Assembly: GCF_003991135.1 (NCBI RefSeq)
Contig: NZ_CP016379.1
Span: forward strand, 1,240,001 to 1,304,000
DNA from: Anoxybacter fermentans
GTDB taxonomy: Bacteria > Bacillota > Halanaerobiia > DY22613
DNA: 64,000 nucleotides
Direction: 5' to 3'
Shown here one piece after another: positions 52,208 to 61,551 of this stretch (the first letter of the stretch is position 1; each line of letters begins with the position of its first letter). Below the pieces are notes generated by a model. The model had not been told where the DNA came from, made no database searches, and was given only the letters and a program-made list of their open reading frames with translations. The position numbers were made by a program, and so were the translations under genes.

Positions 52208-53445
52208 TTTATCCGTTCTAAATAGACCAGGCTATTTTCAGTAGTAATTATCATTGAAGAACTCCCTGGAATAGAGGTTACACCTACCACGAGAGATCCC
52301 ATATCCCTGGCCGTTATAAACTTTCCTGTTTCATCAAATAGATAGAGAAACCCTTGCTCTCCTCCTACCCATAGTTTATTTCTACAATAATCAAGCAAAA
52401 CAATCCTTTCACTAACTTCCTTACTATTAAGAATAGAACCACTTTCAGGCTCAAGAATATATATCTTTTTTCCTGAGGAGATATAAAGGTAATCCTTCAA
52501 AAGAATATTAATAGGTTTTTGAAAACCATTTCTTATAGAATAGATTTCTTTCCCTGTATGAGAAAAAGCATAAAAAACTCCACGCGAGGAGAGAAGATAA
52601 AGAAAATCATCAGTAATAATTCCCTGCTTTGCACCACCGTTGATTGAAAGTTTCAGAGAATACCATTGATCACCTCTCTGATGCCAGAAGGTTCCATCAA
52701 CTGTAAAAAAAGCAGGAGAATTGTCTAAAAAAACAAAACTCTCCGCTAAAATCTCCTCTTCAAACTCCTCTTTTTTAAGAAGCTCTCCCTCCAAAGTATA
52801 TCTGTATATTGTCGACCTATTAGCTAACAGCCAGAGGTTTTTGTCCTTTATCACTAAAGGGGTGACATCTATCCCGAGTTTTCGTTGCCAGAGTATTTTT
52901 CCACTATATCTATTAAAAGCATAAACTGAACCTTGAAAAGTACCCACAATCAAAAACTCCTGAGTTTGTATTACTGGCCTCAGTACAAGCTCATTAAGTA
53001 GATATGACCATACTTTCACTCTGTCAAGCTGAATAGCATCAACCCGTCCCTCTAAATCTACTGAATATACCATCTCCCCCTGCATTTGAGCTGGAATAAC
53101 ATACCGATTAGAACTGGTATGTATGTTAGAGGTAGCCAGAGTCAAGTCTGAAAGATAGACTTCTCTTCTAAATTTGCTATTAGGCTTAAAATCAATAAGA
53201 AGTTCCTCTGATTCAAAGCCTTCCTTTTCAAATCTAAAAGCCCGGAAACCTAAAGGAATGGATGTAATTTTAATAGGAGTCTTACCCATCATTTGGCCAT
53301 CCATATAAACTACTATATTTTCGAGGGGACTGGTAATCATTATCTCCCCTTTAGCATTATTGTAAGCATATAAGGCATAAGCAAATGACCCCACTATAAT
53401 AATTATAAATATAAAAACAGCCAAATGTGAATTTGTTCTATCCAT
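52201..53445 (-). CDS. Membrane-anchored PEGA/PQQ-like beta-propeller protein
   Basis: 414 residues from ATG 53445 (MDRTNSHLAVFIFIIIIVGS), 9 nt after GGGAG. One N-terminal membrane segment; a PEGA domain (about 35-95: ITSPLENIVVYMDGQMMGKT, IPLGFRAFRFEKEGFE); and a PQQ-like propeller with NRYSGKILWQRKLG and YLFDETGKFITARDM. Extracytoplasmic binding or scaffold function is likely; nothing more specific is seen. The last two residues and stop codon (ND-stop) fall at or in the terminal repeat of the palindromic element. Upstream lies the oppABC operon on the same strand, ended by a hairpin. Confidence 0.8.
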   Translation of the reverse strand: MDRTNSHLAVFIFIIIIVGSFAYALYAYNNAKGEIMITSPLENIVVYMDGQMMGKTPIKITSIPLGFRAFRFEKEGFESEELLIDFKPNSKFRREVYLSDLTLATSNIHTSSNRYVIPAQMQGEMVYSVDLEGRVDAIQLDRVKVWSYLLNELVLRPVIQTQEFLIVGTFQGSVYAFNRYSGKILWQRKLGIDVTPLVIKDKNLWLLANRSTIYRYTLEGELLKKEEFEEEILAESFVFLDNSPAFFTVDGTFWHQRGDQWYSLKLSINGGAKQGIITDDFLYLLSSRGVFYAFSHTGKEIYSIRNGFQKPINILLKDYLYISSGKKIYILEPESGSILNSKEVSERIVLLDYCRNKLWVGGEQGFLYLFDETGKFITARDMGSLVVGVTSIPGSSSMIITTENSLVYLERIND

Positions 53446-53473
53446 AACTTTCATCTCCCGTGATAAATAATAC

Positions 53474-53490
53474 GGAGGGATAATCCCTCC
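53474..53490 (-). terminator. Hairpin after the permease operon
   Basis: GGAGGGA / TCCCTCC, 7-bp stem, 3-nt loop, directly after the oppC-like stop. On the minus strand GTATTATTTAT follows, so termination may be partial and read-through into the PEGA gene is possible. Confidence 0.6.
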
Positions 53491-53491
53491 T

Positions 53492-54394
53492 TTAACGACC
53501 TTTTAATTTGGGGTCAAATGCATCTCTTAAACCATCACCAATAAAGTTAAATGCCAATATAGTACAAAAGATAAACATACCGGGCCAGAGAGCAAGCCAT
53601 GGAGCTGTAGAAAGATATTGACGAGCATTAATCAACATATTACCCCAGCTCGGTGTAGGAGGTTGAATTCCTAATCCCAGATAGCTTAAATAAGATTCTG
53701 AAAGAATGGCACTACCAACCCCCAAAGTCGCCGACACAATAATTGGTGCCAGAGTATTGGGTAAAATATGGGAAAAAATTATTCTTGGAGTAGATACACC
53801 CAAAGCTCTAGCGGCTTGAACAAACTCCTGTTCCTTAAGGGACAGTACCTGGGCCCGAACAATTCTTGCGATCCCCATCCATCCAAAAAGAACCAATACA
53901 ACAACCATATTAGTAAATCCAGGGCCAACCATATAAGCTACAACAAGCAGAACAGCTAAACGGGGCAAAGATATCATGAAATCTACGAAACGCATCAAAA
54001 CAGTATCTAACCAACCTCCAAAATACCCAGATATAGCCCCAATAAAGCTACCAATAATAACACTGGTTATTGAAACTATAAAACCTAAAGAAAGAGAAAT
54101 TTTACCACCAGCCAGAATTCTGGCAAATACATCCCGTCCTAATTCATCTGTACCCATCCAGAATTCTGTAGATGGAGGTTGAAAACGATTTAAGATATCC
54201 TGTTCCGTTATATCATGTTTACTGATTAAATCTGAAAAAATAGTCATAATCAATAAAACTCCAATAATGATAAGACCTATAATGGCCAGTTTGTGTTTTA
54301 AAAACCGCCAGAAAACCATAGAAAAGTAACTTTGAGACTTTTCGGTTAATCCGTGTCGAAGATCTTCAAGTTTAGCTGAATTCTGTGGCTGCAT
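53492..54394 (-). CDS. Oligopeptide-type ABC transporter permease (OppC/DppC)
   Basis: 300 residues, six membrane segments. HDITEQDILNRFQPPSTEFW and MGTDELGRDVFARILAGGKI are the OppC N-terminal signature. The ATPase-contact EAA motif is QAARALGVSTPRIIFSHILP. It forms the membrane channel with the adjacent OppB-type protein. It is 18 bp after it. Confidence 0.93.
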   Translation of the reverse strand: MQPQNSAKLEDLRHGLTEKSQSYFSMVFWRFLKHKLAIIGLIIIGVLLIMTIFSDLISKHDITEQDILNRFQPPSTEFWMGTDELGRDVFARILAGGKISLSLGFIVSITSVIIGSFIGAISGYFGGWLDTVLMRFVDFMISLPRLAVLLVVAYMVGPGFTNMVVVLVLFGWMGIARIVRAQVLSLKEQEFVQAARALGVSTPRIIFSHILPNTLAPIIVSATLGVGSAILSESYLSYLGLGIQPPTPSWGNMLINARQYLSTAPWLALWPGMFIFCTILAFNFIGDGLRDAFDPKLKGR

Positions 54395-54412
54395 TCATCA
54401 TTTCCCCCTTTC

Positions 54413-55381
54413 TTAAGAATATCGAATCCTTGGATCAATCAAAGCATAACAAATATCAGCTATGAGATTAAAAATAACCGTTAAAATAGCCAAAAACATG
54501 ACAATAGCCATGGTAATAAAAGTATCATGAGCATTTATAGAATGAATAAAGAGTCGTCCCATTCCAGGATACGCAAAAACAGCTTCAGTAATAATAGCGC
54601 CCCCAAAAATACCTGGAATAGCCAACATTATCAAAGTAATAAGAGGAATTAGTGCATTACGTAATGCATGTTTGTAAATTACTACCTTTTCACTCAAACC
54701 TTTTGAACGGGCAGTACGAATATAATCCTCACGAATAACCTCCAACATACTGGATCTCATGTAACGCATCCATCCAGCCATACTTATTAATCCCAGGGTA
54801 AAAGCCGGTAGAATCAGATAACGGATTCTATCTAAAATAAGATTTATAAGACCCGGTTCCACACTAACACTCCTAAAGCCAGCAGGTGGAAGCCAACCCA
54901 ATTTAACAGCAAAAAGATAAATGACTAGAAGTCCAAACCAGTGAGAGGGCATACTAAAACCAAAAAAGGCATAAACTGTCCAGAAATAATCCCAAATTGA
55001 ATACTGTTTTACAGCTGAAAAAATTCCAATAGGTATAGCAAAAGTAAGAGCAATAATAAAAGAACTACCAATTAGTAAAACAGTATTACCTAAGTTCCTT
55101 TTTATAATCTCCAGTACAGGTAGTTTGTACTGGCGCGAAAAGCCTAGATCACCACTTAAGACTCTTTTTATCCAACGTAAATATCTTAAATAAAAAGGCT
55201 GGTCCAAACCATAAACCTTCTTCAAAGCTGCTATATCCTCTGGAGTAATATTGGGATCACTCATCATCAGCATATCGATTGGATCTCCAGGCATATTAAT
55301 CAACAGAATAAAACTTACTAAAGAAATCAAAAATAGAACCGGTATAAACTGCAATATTCGTCGAATGATATATGTACTCAT
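54413..55381 (-). CDS. Oligopeptide-type ABC transporter permease (OppB/DppB)
   Basis: 322 residues with six membrane segments. MSTYIIRRILQFIPVLFLIS and FYLRYLRWIKRVLSGDLGFS are typical N-terminal motifs. The EAA loop is RTARSKGLSEKVVIYKHALR. With the OppC-type subunit it imports peptides or oligosaccharides delivered by the binding protein encoded upstream. Confidence 0.93.
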   Translation of the reverse strand: MSTYIIRRILQFIPVLFLISLVSFILLINMPGDPIDMLMMSDPNITPEDIAALKKVYGLDQPFYLRYLRWIKRVLSGDLGFSRQYKLPVLEIIKRNLGNTVLLIGSSFIIALTFAIPIGIFSAVKQYSIWDYFWTVYAFFGFSMPSHWFGLLVIYLFAVKLGWLPPAGFRSVSVEPGLINLILDRIRYLILPAFTLGLISMAGWMRYMRSSMLEVIREDYIRTARSKGLSEKVVIYKHALRNALIPLITLIMLAIPGIFGGAIITEAVFAYPGMGRLFIHSINAHDTFITMAIVMFLAILTVIFNLIADICYALIDPRIRYS

Positions 55382-55399
55382 TATTGCACCTCCATGATT

Positions 55400-55426
55400 G
55401 GGGAGGTCACATATCGCAACCTCCCC
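55400..55426 (-). other. Intercistronic hairpin between binding protein and permease genes
   Basis: GGGGAGGT / ACCTCCCC, 8-bp stem and 11-nt loop, without a U-run. Hairpins here usually protect the upstream mRNA and allow more binding protein than permease. Confidence 0.65.
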
Positions 55427-55443
55427 TTAATATTATCCCCTTA

Positions 55444-57102
55444 TTATTCGATATCCCACTCCCAACAGTTCCATGTATATGGATCTGCAGAACCAGTTGG
55501 TTTAATTCCTTTTACATTGGTCTTCCAGGTAGCAATATCGACGCGGAAGAAGAGTGGTAAAGATGGTAAGTCTTCAGTCCAGAGCTTCATCAATTCAACA
55601 TTAAGCTCCTGTCTCTTCTTCTCCGACATCTCTACTAACATCTTTTCAATAATTTTATCAGCTTCCTCGTTAGCCCATCCAGCTATGTTTTGGCCAGACC
55701 AACCATTTTCTTCAGTTGGAATTTGATCACTATGCCACATTAATGGCATACTGGTTGGGTAGGATACCCAGGCAAACATGATCATGTGAGGCCATTCACG
55801 TCTATAGAAGTGATCACCATTGAATAAAACAGCAGGTGGCATAACTTCAATCTCAAGTTTAACACCGATCTTTTTCCACATATCTTGCAGTACTTGCAAA
55901 GTTAATTCACGAGGACGATTACCGGAAGTGGTACGGATGTTAAGAATCATCTTTTCGCCCTTTTCATTTTCTAAAATTCCATCCTCACCTATAGTCCAAC
56001 CAGCCATAGCCATTAAAGCTAATGCTTTTTCTGGATTGTATTCATATTTCTTAATAACTTTATCAACTGCATCGGTATAGAGTGGATGACGTGGAGCCAT
56101 AAAGGTATGTGCTACTGGCAGTACTCCATCAAAGAGAGCATCTACCAATTTCTGACGATCTATAGCATACAACAATGCTTTCCGGACTCTAGGATCTCTA
56201 AATGGTGGATAATCGCGCTTATTTAAATCAATATGCTCCCAAACAACTCCAGGAACAAATTCAATGTTAATCTCATTTGGATCAACAGATTTCTTTAAGT
56301 TCATAGCAACATCGAATGGTACAGTTGGTGGCAGAGTAGCATCAACTTCACCGGTCTTAATCATAACAGCCAGAGTTTCGGTATCTTCTACAAAACGGGC
56401 AATAATTCTATCGATTTTCGGTTCAGCAATAAAGAAGTTTTCGTTCTTGACTACTTCGATATGGCTACCGGGTACCCAATCTTTCAGCTTATATGGACCA
56501 CGGCCAATAAATTGATTTGTCCAGTATGGATGGTTGATGAACTTTTCTTTGTCAGTTCTATAAACTTCTTCAAGAATATGTCTTGGCAGAGCGCCCTGAC
56601 CATTAATAGTCAGATCAGCAAAAGGATATAATTCTTTCCAGTAAACAATACACTCATAATCGTTGATTACTTCAATATGATCAATTTTCTTAGTAACATA
56701 GCGGCTGACAATAGGGATTTCTTCATCTAATCCAACTTCAAAACCAAACACATAGTCATGAATGGTATGCTTAACCCCATCATGCCAATAAACATCATCC
56801 CTTATTTTCCAATGAACTTCCATGGTACCATCATCATTTACGATCCAGGTACCATCTTCAACGCTGGGTCTGTATAAAGCAACAGCAGGATGAAGATCCC
56901 AATTGTTATCCCGATAAAGTAATCCTATATCCAGAAGTCCTTCCACAGTAGTTCCAGCTACCATACTAAACATAGGACCAAAACCATCAGGCTCCTGGGT
57001 CATCGCAAATTGTAAAACTTTTTCCTTACTTAACGCTACACTACTAACAACACATAGAGTTAACAAAATAGCCAAAAAAATGACAAACCTTTTTTGAGAC
57101 AT
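55444..57102 (-). CDS. ABC transporter substrate-binding protein (family 5, OppA-like)
   Basis: 552 residues from ATG 57102 (MSQKRFVIFLAILLTLCVVS); GGAGGAAAG lies just before it and after the alternative ATG at 57132. A signal peptide is followed by the SBP_bac_5 fold: WKIRDDVYWHDGVKHTIHDY, RGPYKLKDWVPGSHIEVVKN, RDPRVRKALLYAIDRQKLVD. It captures peptides, sugars or nickel-like ligands outside the cell; the substrate is not evident. No lipobox cysteine is seen. No ATPase gene is in the window. Confidence 0.92.
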   Translation of the reverse strand: MSQKRFVIFLAILLTLCVVSSVALSKEKVLQFAMTQEPDGFGPMFSMVAGTTVEGLLDIGLLYRDNNWDLHPAVALYRPSVEDGTWIVNDDGTMEVHWKIRDDVYWHDGVKHTIHDYVFGFEVGLDEEIPIVSRYVTKKIDHIEVINDYECIVYWKELYPFADLTINGQGALPRHILEEVYRTDKEKFINHPYWTNQFIGRGPYKLKDWVPGSHIEVVKNENFFIAEPKIDRIIARFVEDTETLAVMIKTGEVDATLPPTVPFDVAMNLKKSVDPNEINIEFVPGVVWEHIDLNKRDYPPFRDPRVRKALLYAIDRQKLVDALFDGVLPVAHTFMAPRHPLYTDAVDKVIKKYEYNPEKALALMAMAGWTIGEDGILENEKGEKMILNIRTTSGNRPRELTLQVLQDMWKKIGVKLEIEVMPPAVLFNGDHFYRREWPHMIMFAWVSYPTSMPLMWHSDQIPTEENGWSGQNIAGWANEEADKIIEKMLVEMSEKKRQELNVELMKLWTEDLPSLPLFFRVDIATWKTNVKGIKPTGSADPYTWNCWEWDIE

Positions 57103-57437
57103 TCTCTTTCCTCCTTTACTCTTTTTCTTCATTCTCCACTTCAGTATACATTAATAGTTAAACTTTACTCTTTACGAACCACCCCCTCAAAGATTATAAA
57201 TTATTTTTATTTTCTGAAAATTCTTTATAAATATTTTATAATATTTATTATTCGAACTATTTATAATATCTTCTTGAAGTCTTCACCAATAATATTATTC
57301 GCCTAAATACTAAAAATTCCTTTTTCTCTGAATAAAAAAATGCTATTTTCTTTATCGAAGTTATAAATTATAAGTTAAGGATAATTATTTCCATTAAATT
57401 AAATTCCAGTCATATTACCAAATATACTAAATAGAAA
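57103..57437. other. Gene-free AT-rich stretch upstream of the binding protein
   Basis: No gene is seen. On the minus strand a TATAAT (57193-57198) is suitably placed about 90 bp before the binding-protein start, but no convincing -35 box precedes it. Confidence 0.4.
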
Positions 57438-57457
57438 AAGAGCCTTAAATGGCCCTT
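57438..57457 (-). terminator. Terminator of the DUF4097 lipoprotein gene
   Basis: AAGAGCC / GGCCCTT stem with one mismatch pair, 6-nt loop, followed on the minus strand by TTTTTCTATTT, 8 bp from the stop codon. Confidence 0.75.
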
Positions 57458-57464
57458 AGATATT

Positions 57465-58358
57465 TTACCATCCTCTAATCTCAATATCAGAATTAGAAGT
57501 CTCTAAATTAACTATAGCCCCACCACCATTAACAATAAGTTTAATGATATCGTCTGTCAGAAGTCTTTTAGTGTGCTGCAGTTCACAACTGATACTGCCA
57601 TTACTGGTTTCGGCAGTTACATCCATTTTGCTATCTGAGGGGACTTCCATTATAATTCTACCATTACTGGTTTTCAGATTATATGTACCATTTATATCAA
57701 TGGGACTTCTAAATATAATACTGGAATTAGAAGTACTGAGAGTGACTTCTAACAATCCCTGATCACTAGCTTCTATATTAATAAAACCATTTTTACTTTC
57801 AACAGCAATTATCCCCGCAATATCATTTCCGGTAACCCTACCATTACTTGTAACTACATCCATAATTCCATTTACATTTTCTAATTCAATATGTCCATTA
57901 CTACTGACCACATTAATTCGTCTACTAAAGTCCTTAACTTCAACAAAGTCATTGCTGGTTTTATTATTTATATTGGAAACTGTCGAATTAGGAATTTTAA
58001 CCTTAAAATTAACACCAGCTGTCATAATACTCAAAGGGAAAAACGATGGTCGTTTCACTTTCACCTCTACTTTAGAATCATTTTCTATCAAATCAACATA
58101 AATCTCTTTTTCGAGAAACTCTTTTAATTTTGCTTGATCATCTCCTCTAGCCATTTTAGTTATCTCTAGATGAATATTATCATCTTCAGAAGATGCAATG
58201 GTCACATAACCGTTAAAAGTCTGAAGAACAAATTCCTCTCGAGCTGATATCTTTTTCATTAAAGTTTGTTTACCTTCATACCTACCTAAACCTATACAAC
58301 CAGCTACTAGACCAACTAAAGCCAGTAAAACCACTACTGTCAAATATTTTTTTCTCAT
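57465..58358 (-). CDS. DUF4097-family beta-helix lipoprotein
   Basis: 297 residues from ATG 58358 (MRKKYLTVVVLLALVG), GAGGAG 8 nt upstream. The lipobox is LVAGCIG (Cys about 21). The rest is made of short repeated strands with NGxIxLENVNG and SNGRVTGNDIAG type turns, the DUF4097 (putative adhesin) repeat. Extracytoplasmic; function unknown. The gene follows hypF on the same strand with a gap of 28 bp. Confidence 0.85.
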   Translation of the reverse strand: MRKKYLTVVVLLALVGLVAGCIGLGRYEGKQTLMKKISAREEFVLQTFNGYVTIASSEDDNIHLEITKMARGDDQAKLKEFLEKEIYVDLIENDSKVEVKVKRPSFFPLSIMTAGVNFKVKIPNSTVSNINNKTSNDFVEVKDFSRRINVVSSNGHIELENVNGIMDVVTSNGRVTGNDIAGIIAVESKNGFINIEASDQGLLEVTLSTSNSSIIFRSPIDINGTYNLKTSNGRIIMEVPSDSKMDVTAETSNGSISCELQHTKRLLTDDIIKLIVNGGGAIVNLETSNSDIEIRGW

Positions 58359-58386
58359 CAGTTTCACTCCTCTTAACAAACTTCTA

Positions 58387-60789
58387 TCAACCAAATGTAT
58401 CTTCTTTTTTCAGAATACACTGACTTGCTACATATACCTGGCCCAAAGCTAAACCTCCATCATTGGTAGGAACCTGACAGTGCTGAAATACTTCAAACCC
58501 TTCTCCTTCCAGACATTTTTTCAATCCCAAACTCAATAACCGATTCTGAAAAACACCTCCGCTCATTACTACACGCTGAAGCCCCAATTCCTGACGAATC
58601 TTTATACATAAATTTAAAGCCATCTCCACAACTGTTCCATGAAACCGCCGTGCAATCTTATAAGCCTTTTTGCCTGCACGTAAATCCCTTATAATAGCGC
58701 TAATTATCGGTAAAGGGTTAATCACAAATGGTGGACTATCATCTTCTACAATAAAGGGATAAGGCTCTCCTAATTCTTCACCGGCCAGTTCCTCCAATTC
58801 AATAGCCGCCTGGCCCTCATAGCTTATCCTTGTTCTAATTCCCAATATTGCGGCAACAGCATCAAAAAGCCGACCCATACTTGAAGTTTCAGGTACTTTA
58901 ATTCCTTTTTCAATAATTGTTTTAAGCATATTTATCTCATCCTTAAGAGAATACCAGAATGGTAGCTCCTGCAACCAATCTGCATCTGGCAAAGCCTTTA
59001 AGAGATAAGCAACCCCAATCCGCCAGGGTTCCTTAACCCCTTTATCACCACCAGGAAGGGGCAAATATTTAAGATGTGCCCAGCGTTCAAACTTTTCTGG
59101 TGAAGCTATCAATATCTCACCACCCCAGATTTTTCCATCTGTCCCATATCCGGTTCCATCAAAAGCAAGGCCAATTACTTGTCCATCTAATCCATGCTCT
59201 GCCATACAGCTAGCAATATGGGCATGATGATGCTGGACACCTATCAAACGCTTATCCTTATACTTCTTTAAAGCAAATTTAGTAGATATATATTCAGGAT
59301 GAAGATCATGTACTACTATTTCCGGTTCAATTTCAAATAACTTCACCATCTCATCAATCATTCGCCGGTAGTGATATAGACTATTTTTGGTCTTCAAATC
59401 TCCGATATGCTGACTCATAAATACCAGTCCTTTCTCCGCCAGTGCAAAAATATTATTCATCTCTCCCCCACAAGCAAGAATCGGTTCTTTTACTGCTGGC
59501 AATCTCAAGGGTATTGGAGCATAACCCCGACTTCGTCTTATCATCACTGGGCTATTATCAACCCGCTGAACTGAATCATCGCAAGGTCGTACAATCCGGC
59601 GATTATGGACAAGAAAATAGTCCACTATATCTCCTAATCGTTCCACTGCCTCCTGATCATCGTAAATAATCGGCTCTCCACTTATGTTTCCACTGGTCAT
59701 TACCAGTACCGGTAATGATTCATCGAATAAAAGATAATGAAGGGGCGTATATGGTAACATTACACCTAACCGACTCTGGGCAGGGGCAACCTCTAATGTA
59801 ATTCCATCATAGCCTTTAGCTTTCCACTTTAGTAAAACAATTGGCCGAACAGGACTGATAAGCAATTTTTCTTCCTCAGAAGAAACCTGACAATACCGGC
59901 GTACCACATCCAGATTAGGCATCATTACCGCTAAAGGTTTATCCGGCCGATACTTCCGTTTCCGTAAATTTTGTACTGCTTCACGATTTAAAGCATCACA
60001 TACCAGATGATATCCACCCAGTCCCTTTACTGCTGCAATTTTACCTTTTTTAAGTTCAGTTTTTAACTGAAAAATAGGCCTGACCCATTCAGGCAATAAA
60101 CCGATACTTTTATCACCCTTAACTTTTTCACAGAGCTCATAAGTTGCGGCAACTTCATCAACCAATCCATAATCTAAACTTGATCGTTCGTCTACTCTCT
60201 TCCCTGTTCTATCAGTCAGCCATACCTCTGGCCCACACACCGGACAGGCATTGGGCTGTGCATGGAATCTACGGTTTTTTGGATCATCATACTCTCTTTG
60301 ACATTCAGGACACATAATAAATTCGCGCATTGTAGTATATAACCGATCATAGGGCATCTCTTCGATGATCGTAAATCTTGGCCCGCAGTTGGTACAGTTT
60401 ATAAAAGGATAAAGATATCGTCGATCTTGAGGATCCATCATTTCCCTATAACAATCCTCACATAACGCCATATCAGGTGAAATTAGCGTCTTTACCTTTT
60501 CAGAACGATCCGAAGCACGGATAATAAATTCATTATCGCCAATTGGGTCTATAGACCAACTCTTTATAGAAACAATATGTGCTAGCGGAGGAGCCTTTAA
60601 TTTAATATCCTTAAGAAAAGCATTAAGTTTAGATCCACTCCCCTCAACTTCTATAAGAACTCCAGCACTATCATTAGTTACCCAGCCAGTCAAACCATGT
60701 TCTAAAGCAAGATTAAAAATAAAAGGGCGAAACCCAACTCCCTGAACTATTCCATTTATTCTAATCGCTATCCTTTCCCGGTCACCCAT
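58387..60789 (-). CDS. hypF: [NiFe]-hydrogenase maturation carbamoyltransferase HypF
   Basis: 800 residues, typical. Domains in order: acylphosphatase (RINGIVQGVGFRPFIF), two zinc fingers (CEDCYREMMD, CTNCGPRFTI, CPECQREYDDP, CPVCGPEVW), a YrdC-like domain (KGLGGYHLVCDA, MVMTSGNISGEPI region) and a Kae1-like domain with the metal site HHHAHIASCMAEH and GLAFDGTGYGTDG. It makes the thiocarbamate on HypE from carbamoyl phosphate for the cyanide ligands of hydrogenase. No other hyp gene is in the window. Confidence 0.96.
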   Translation of the reverse strand: MGDRERIAIRINGIVQGVGFRPFIFNLALEHGLTGWVTNDSAGVLIEVEGSGSKLNAFLKDIKLKAPPLAHIVSIKSWSIDPIGDNEFIIRASDRSEKVKTLISPDMALCEDCYREMMDPQDRRYLYPFINCTNCGPRFTIIEEMPYDRLYTTMREFIMCPECQREYDDPKNRRFHAQPNACPVCGPEVWLTDRTGKRVDERSSLDYGLVDEVAATYELCEKVKGDKSIGLLPEWVRPIFQLKTELKKGKIAAVKGLGGYHLVCDALNREAVQNLRKRKYRPDKPLAVMMPNLDVVRRYCQVSSEEEKLLISPVRPIVLLKWKAKGYDGITLEVAPAQSRLGVMLPYTPLHYLLFDESLPVLVMTSGNISGEPIIYDDQEAVERLGDIVDYFLVHNRRIVRPCDDSVQRVDNSPVMIRRSRGYAPIPLRLPAVKEPILACGGEMNNIFALAEKGLVFMSQHIGDLKTKNSLYHYRRMIDEMVKLFEIEPEIVVHDLHPEYISTKFALKKYKDKRLIGVQHHHAHIASCMAEHGLDGQVIGLAFDGTGYGTDGKIWGGEILIASPEKFERWAHLKYLPLPGGDKGVKEPWRIGVAYLLKALPDADWLQELPFWYSLKDEINMLKTIIEKGIKVPETSSMGRLFDAVAAILGIRTRISYEGQAAIELEELAGEELGEPYPFIVEDDSPPFVINPLPIISAIIRDLRAGKKAYKIARRFHGTVVEMALNLCIKIRQELGLQRVVMSGGVFQNRLLSLGLKKCLEGEGFEVFQHCQVPTNDGGLALGQVYVASQCILKKEDTFG

Positions 60790-60956
60790 CTTTTCTTATC
60801 TCTCCTTTTTTCCGTTTTTATCCAGAAGAAATATAAAAAATATCAGTAATCATTTCTTTTGAAACTTTTTAAACTAGCGAATAGCTTTCCCAAAAGATTT
60901 ATCTTTTAGGCAGCATATCCAATCCAGATCAAGATAACTTTTCCTAATAAATAAAA

Positions 60957-61093
60957 TGATTAAACTGCAAAAAGCTAATTTTGAGTGCTATTGAAATTTT
61001 TCATTAAACCATCTTAGTGAGATTTCAGTCGAACTTTAGATGGTTCGAAAAATTTCTTTTGAAGTGAAAAATTAACTTTTTGCAGCAAAATCA
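60957..61093. repeat. Palindromic intergenic repeat, short form (copy 8)
   Basis: TGATTAAACTGCAAAAAGC at the left, CTTTTTGCAGCAAAATCA at the right. B-type left arm, A-type right arm. Its middle is nearly the same as that of copy 1 (GAGATTTCAGTCGAACTTTA), a close sister copy 57 kb away. It lies between the divergent hypF and DUF5685 genes. The surrounding 60790-60956 and 61094-61307 show no gene. Confidence 0.9.
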
Positions 61094-61307
61094 CAAAATG
61101 TTTCTTTAATAAATTCGCTGATATGTTTAATTTTTCCTTCTAACCCTTCCAACGATAAATCTCTTTTGATTCTTTAAATTAAAAATCATAATTCCGCAGA
61201 ATAGAAATAAATTTGTTAGAAGTGAGGTATTTTATTAACAAAATCAAAGGAATTTTCTCATAGATGATGAACTTTAATATTAAAAATAAGGAAATTTTTT
61301 ATTATAG

Positions 61308-61526
61308 GTTATACTACAAAAAGCTAATTTTTCACTTCTTGAGAAATTTTTCGAATCATCTAAAGCTCGATTTCCGTCGAAATAAGGCTTCCTAATCAAA
61401 GGGCCCTCCTGGTCCCTTGATTAGCTCATCACCTCCTGTGATGAGACCTTATTTCGTCGGAAATCTCGCAAAGATTTGGCGAAAAATTTCTATGTCACTC
61501 AAAATTAGCTTTTTACAGTATAATCA
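61308..61526. repeat. Palindromic intergenic repeat, long form (copy 9)
   Basis: Begins GGTTATACTACAAAAAGC or close to it and ends TTTTTACAGTATAATCA. A-type left arm (CACTTCTTGAGAAATTT), B-type right arm. Both apical hairpins are complete (CCTAATCAAAGGGCCC with GGTCCCTTGATTAG, and CTCATCACCTCCTGTGATGAG). It ends 25 bp before the DUF5685 start and so occupies the promoter position. Confidence 0.9.
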
Positions 61527-61551
61527 TAAATACGTAAAGAGGTGAAATAAA

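Noticed and set aside
61306-61526. Reading the palindromic repeats as ordinary intrinsic terminators only
   Set aside because: They are 137-225 bp with shared ends and tip hairpins, also occur between divergent genes (copies 8 and 9), and several neighbours have their own terminators.
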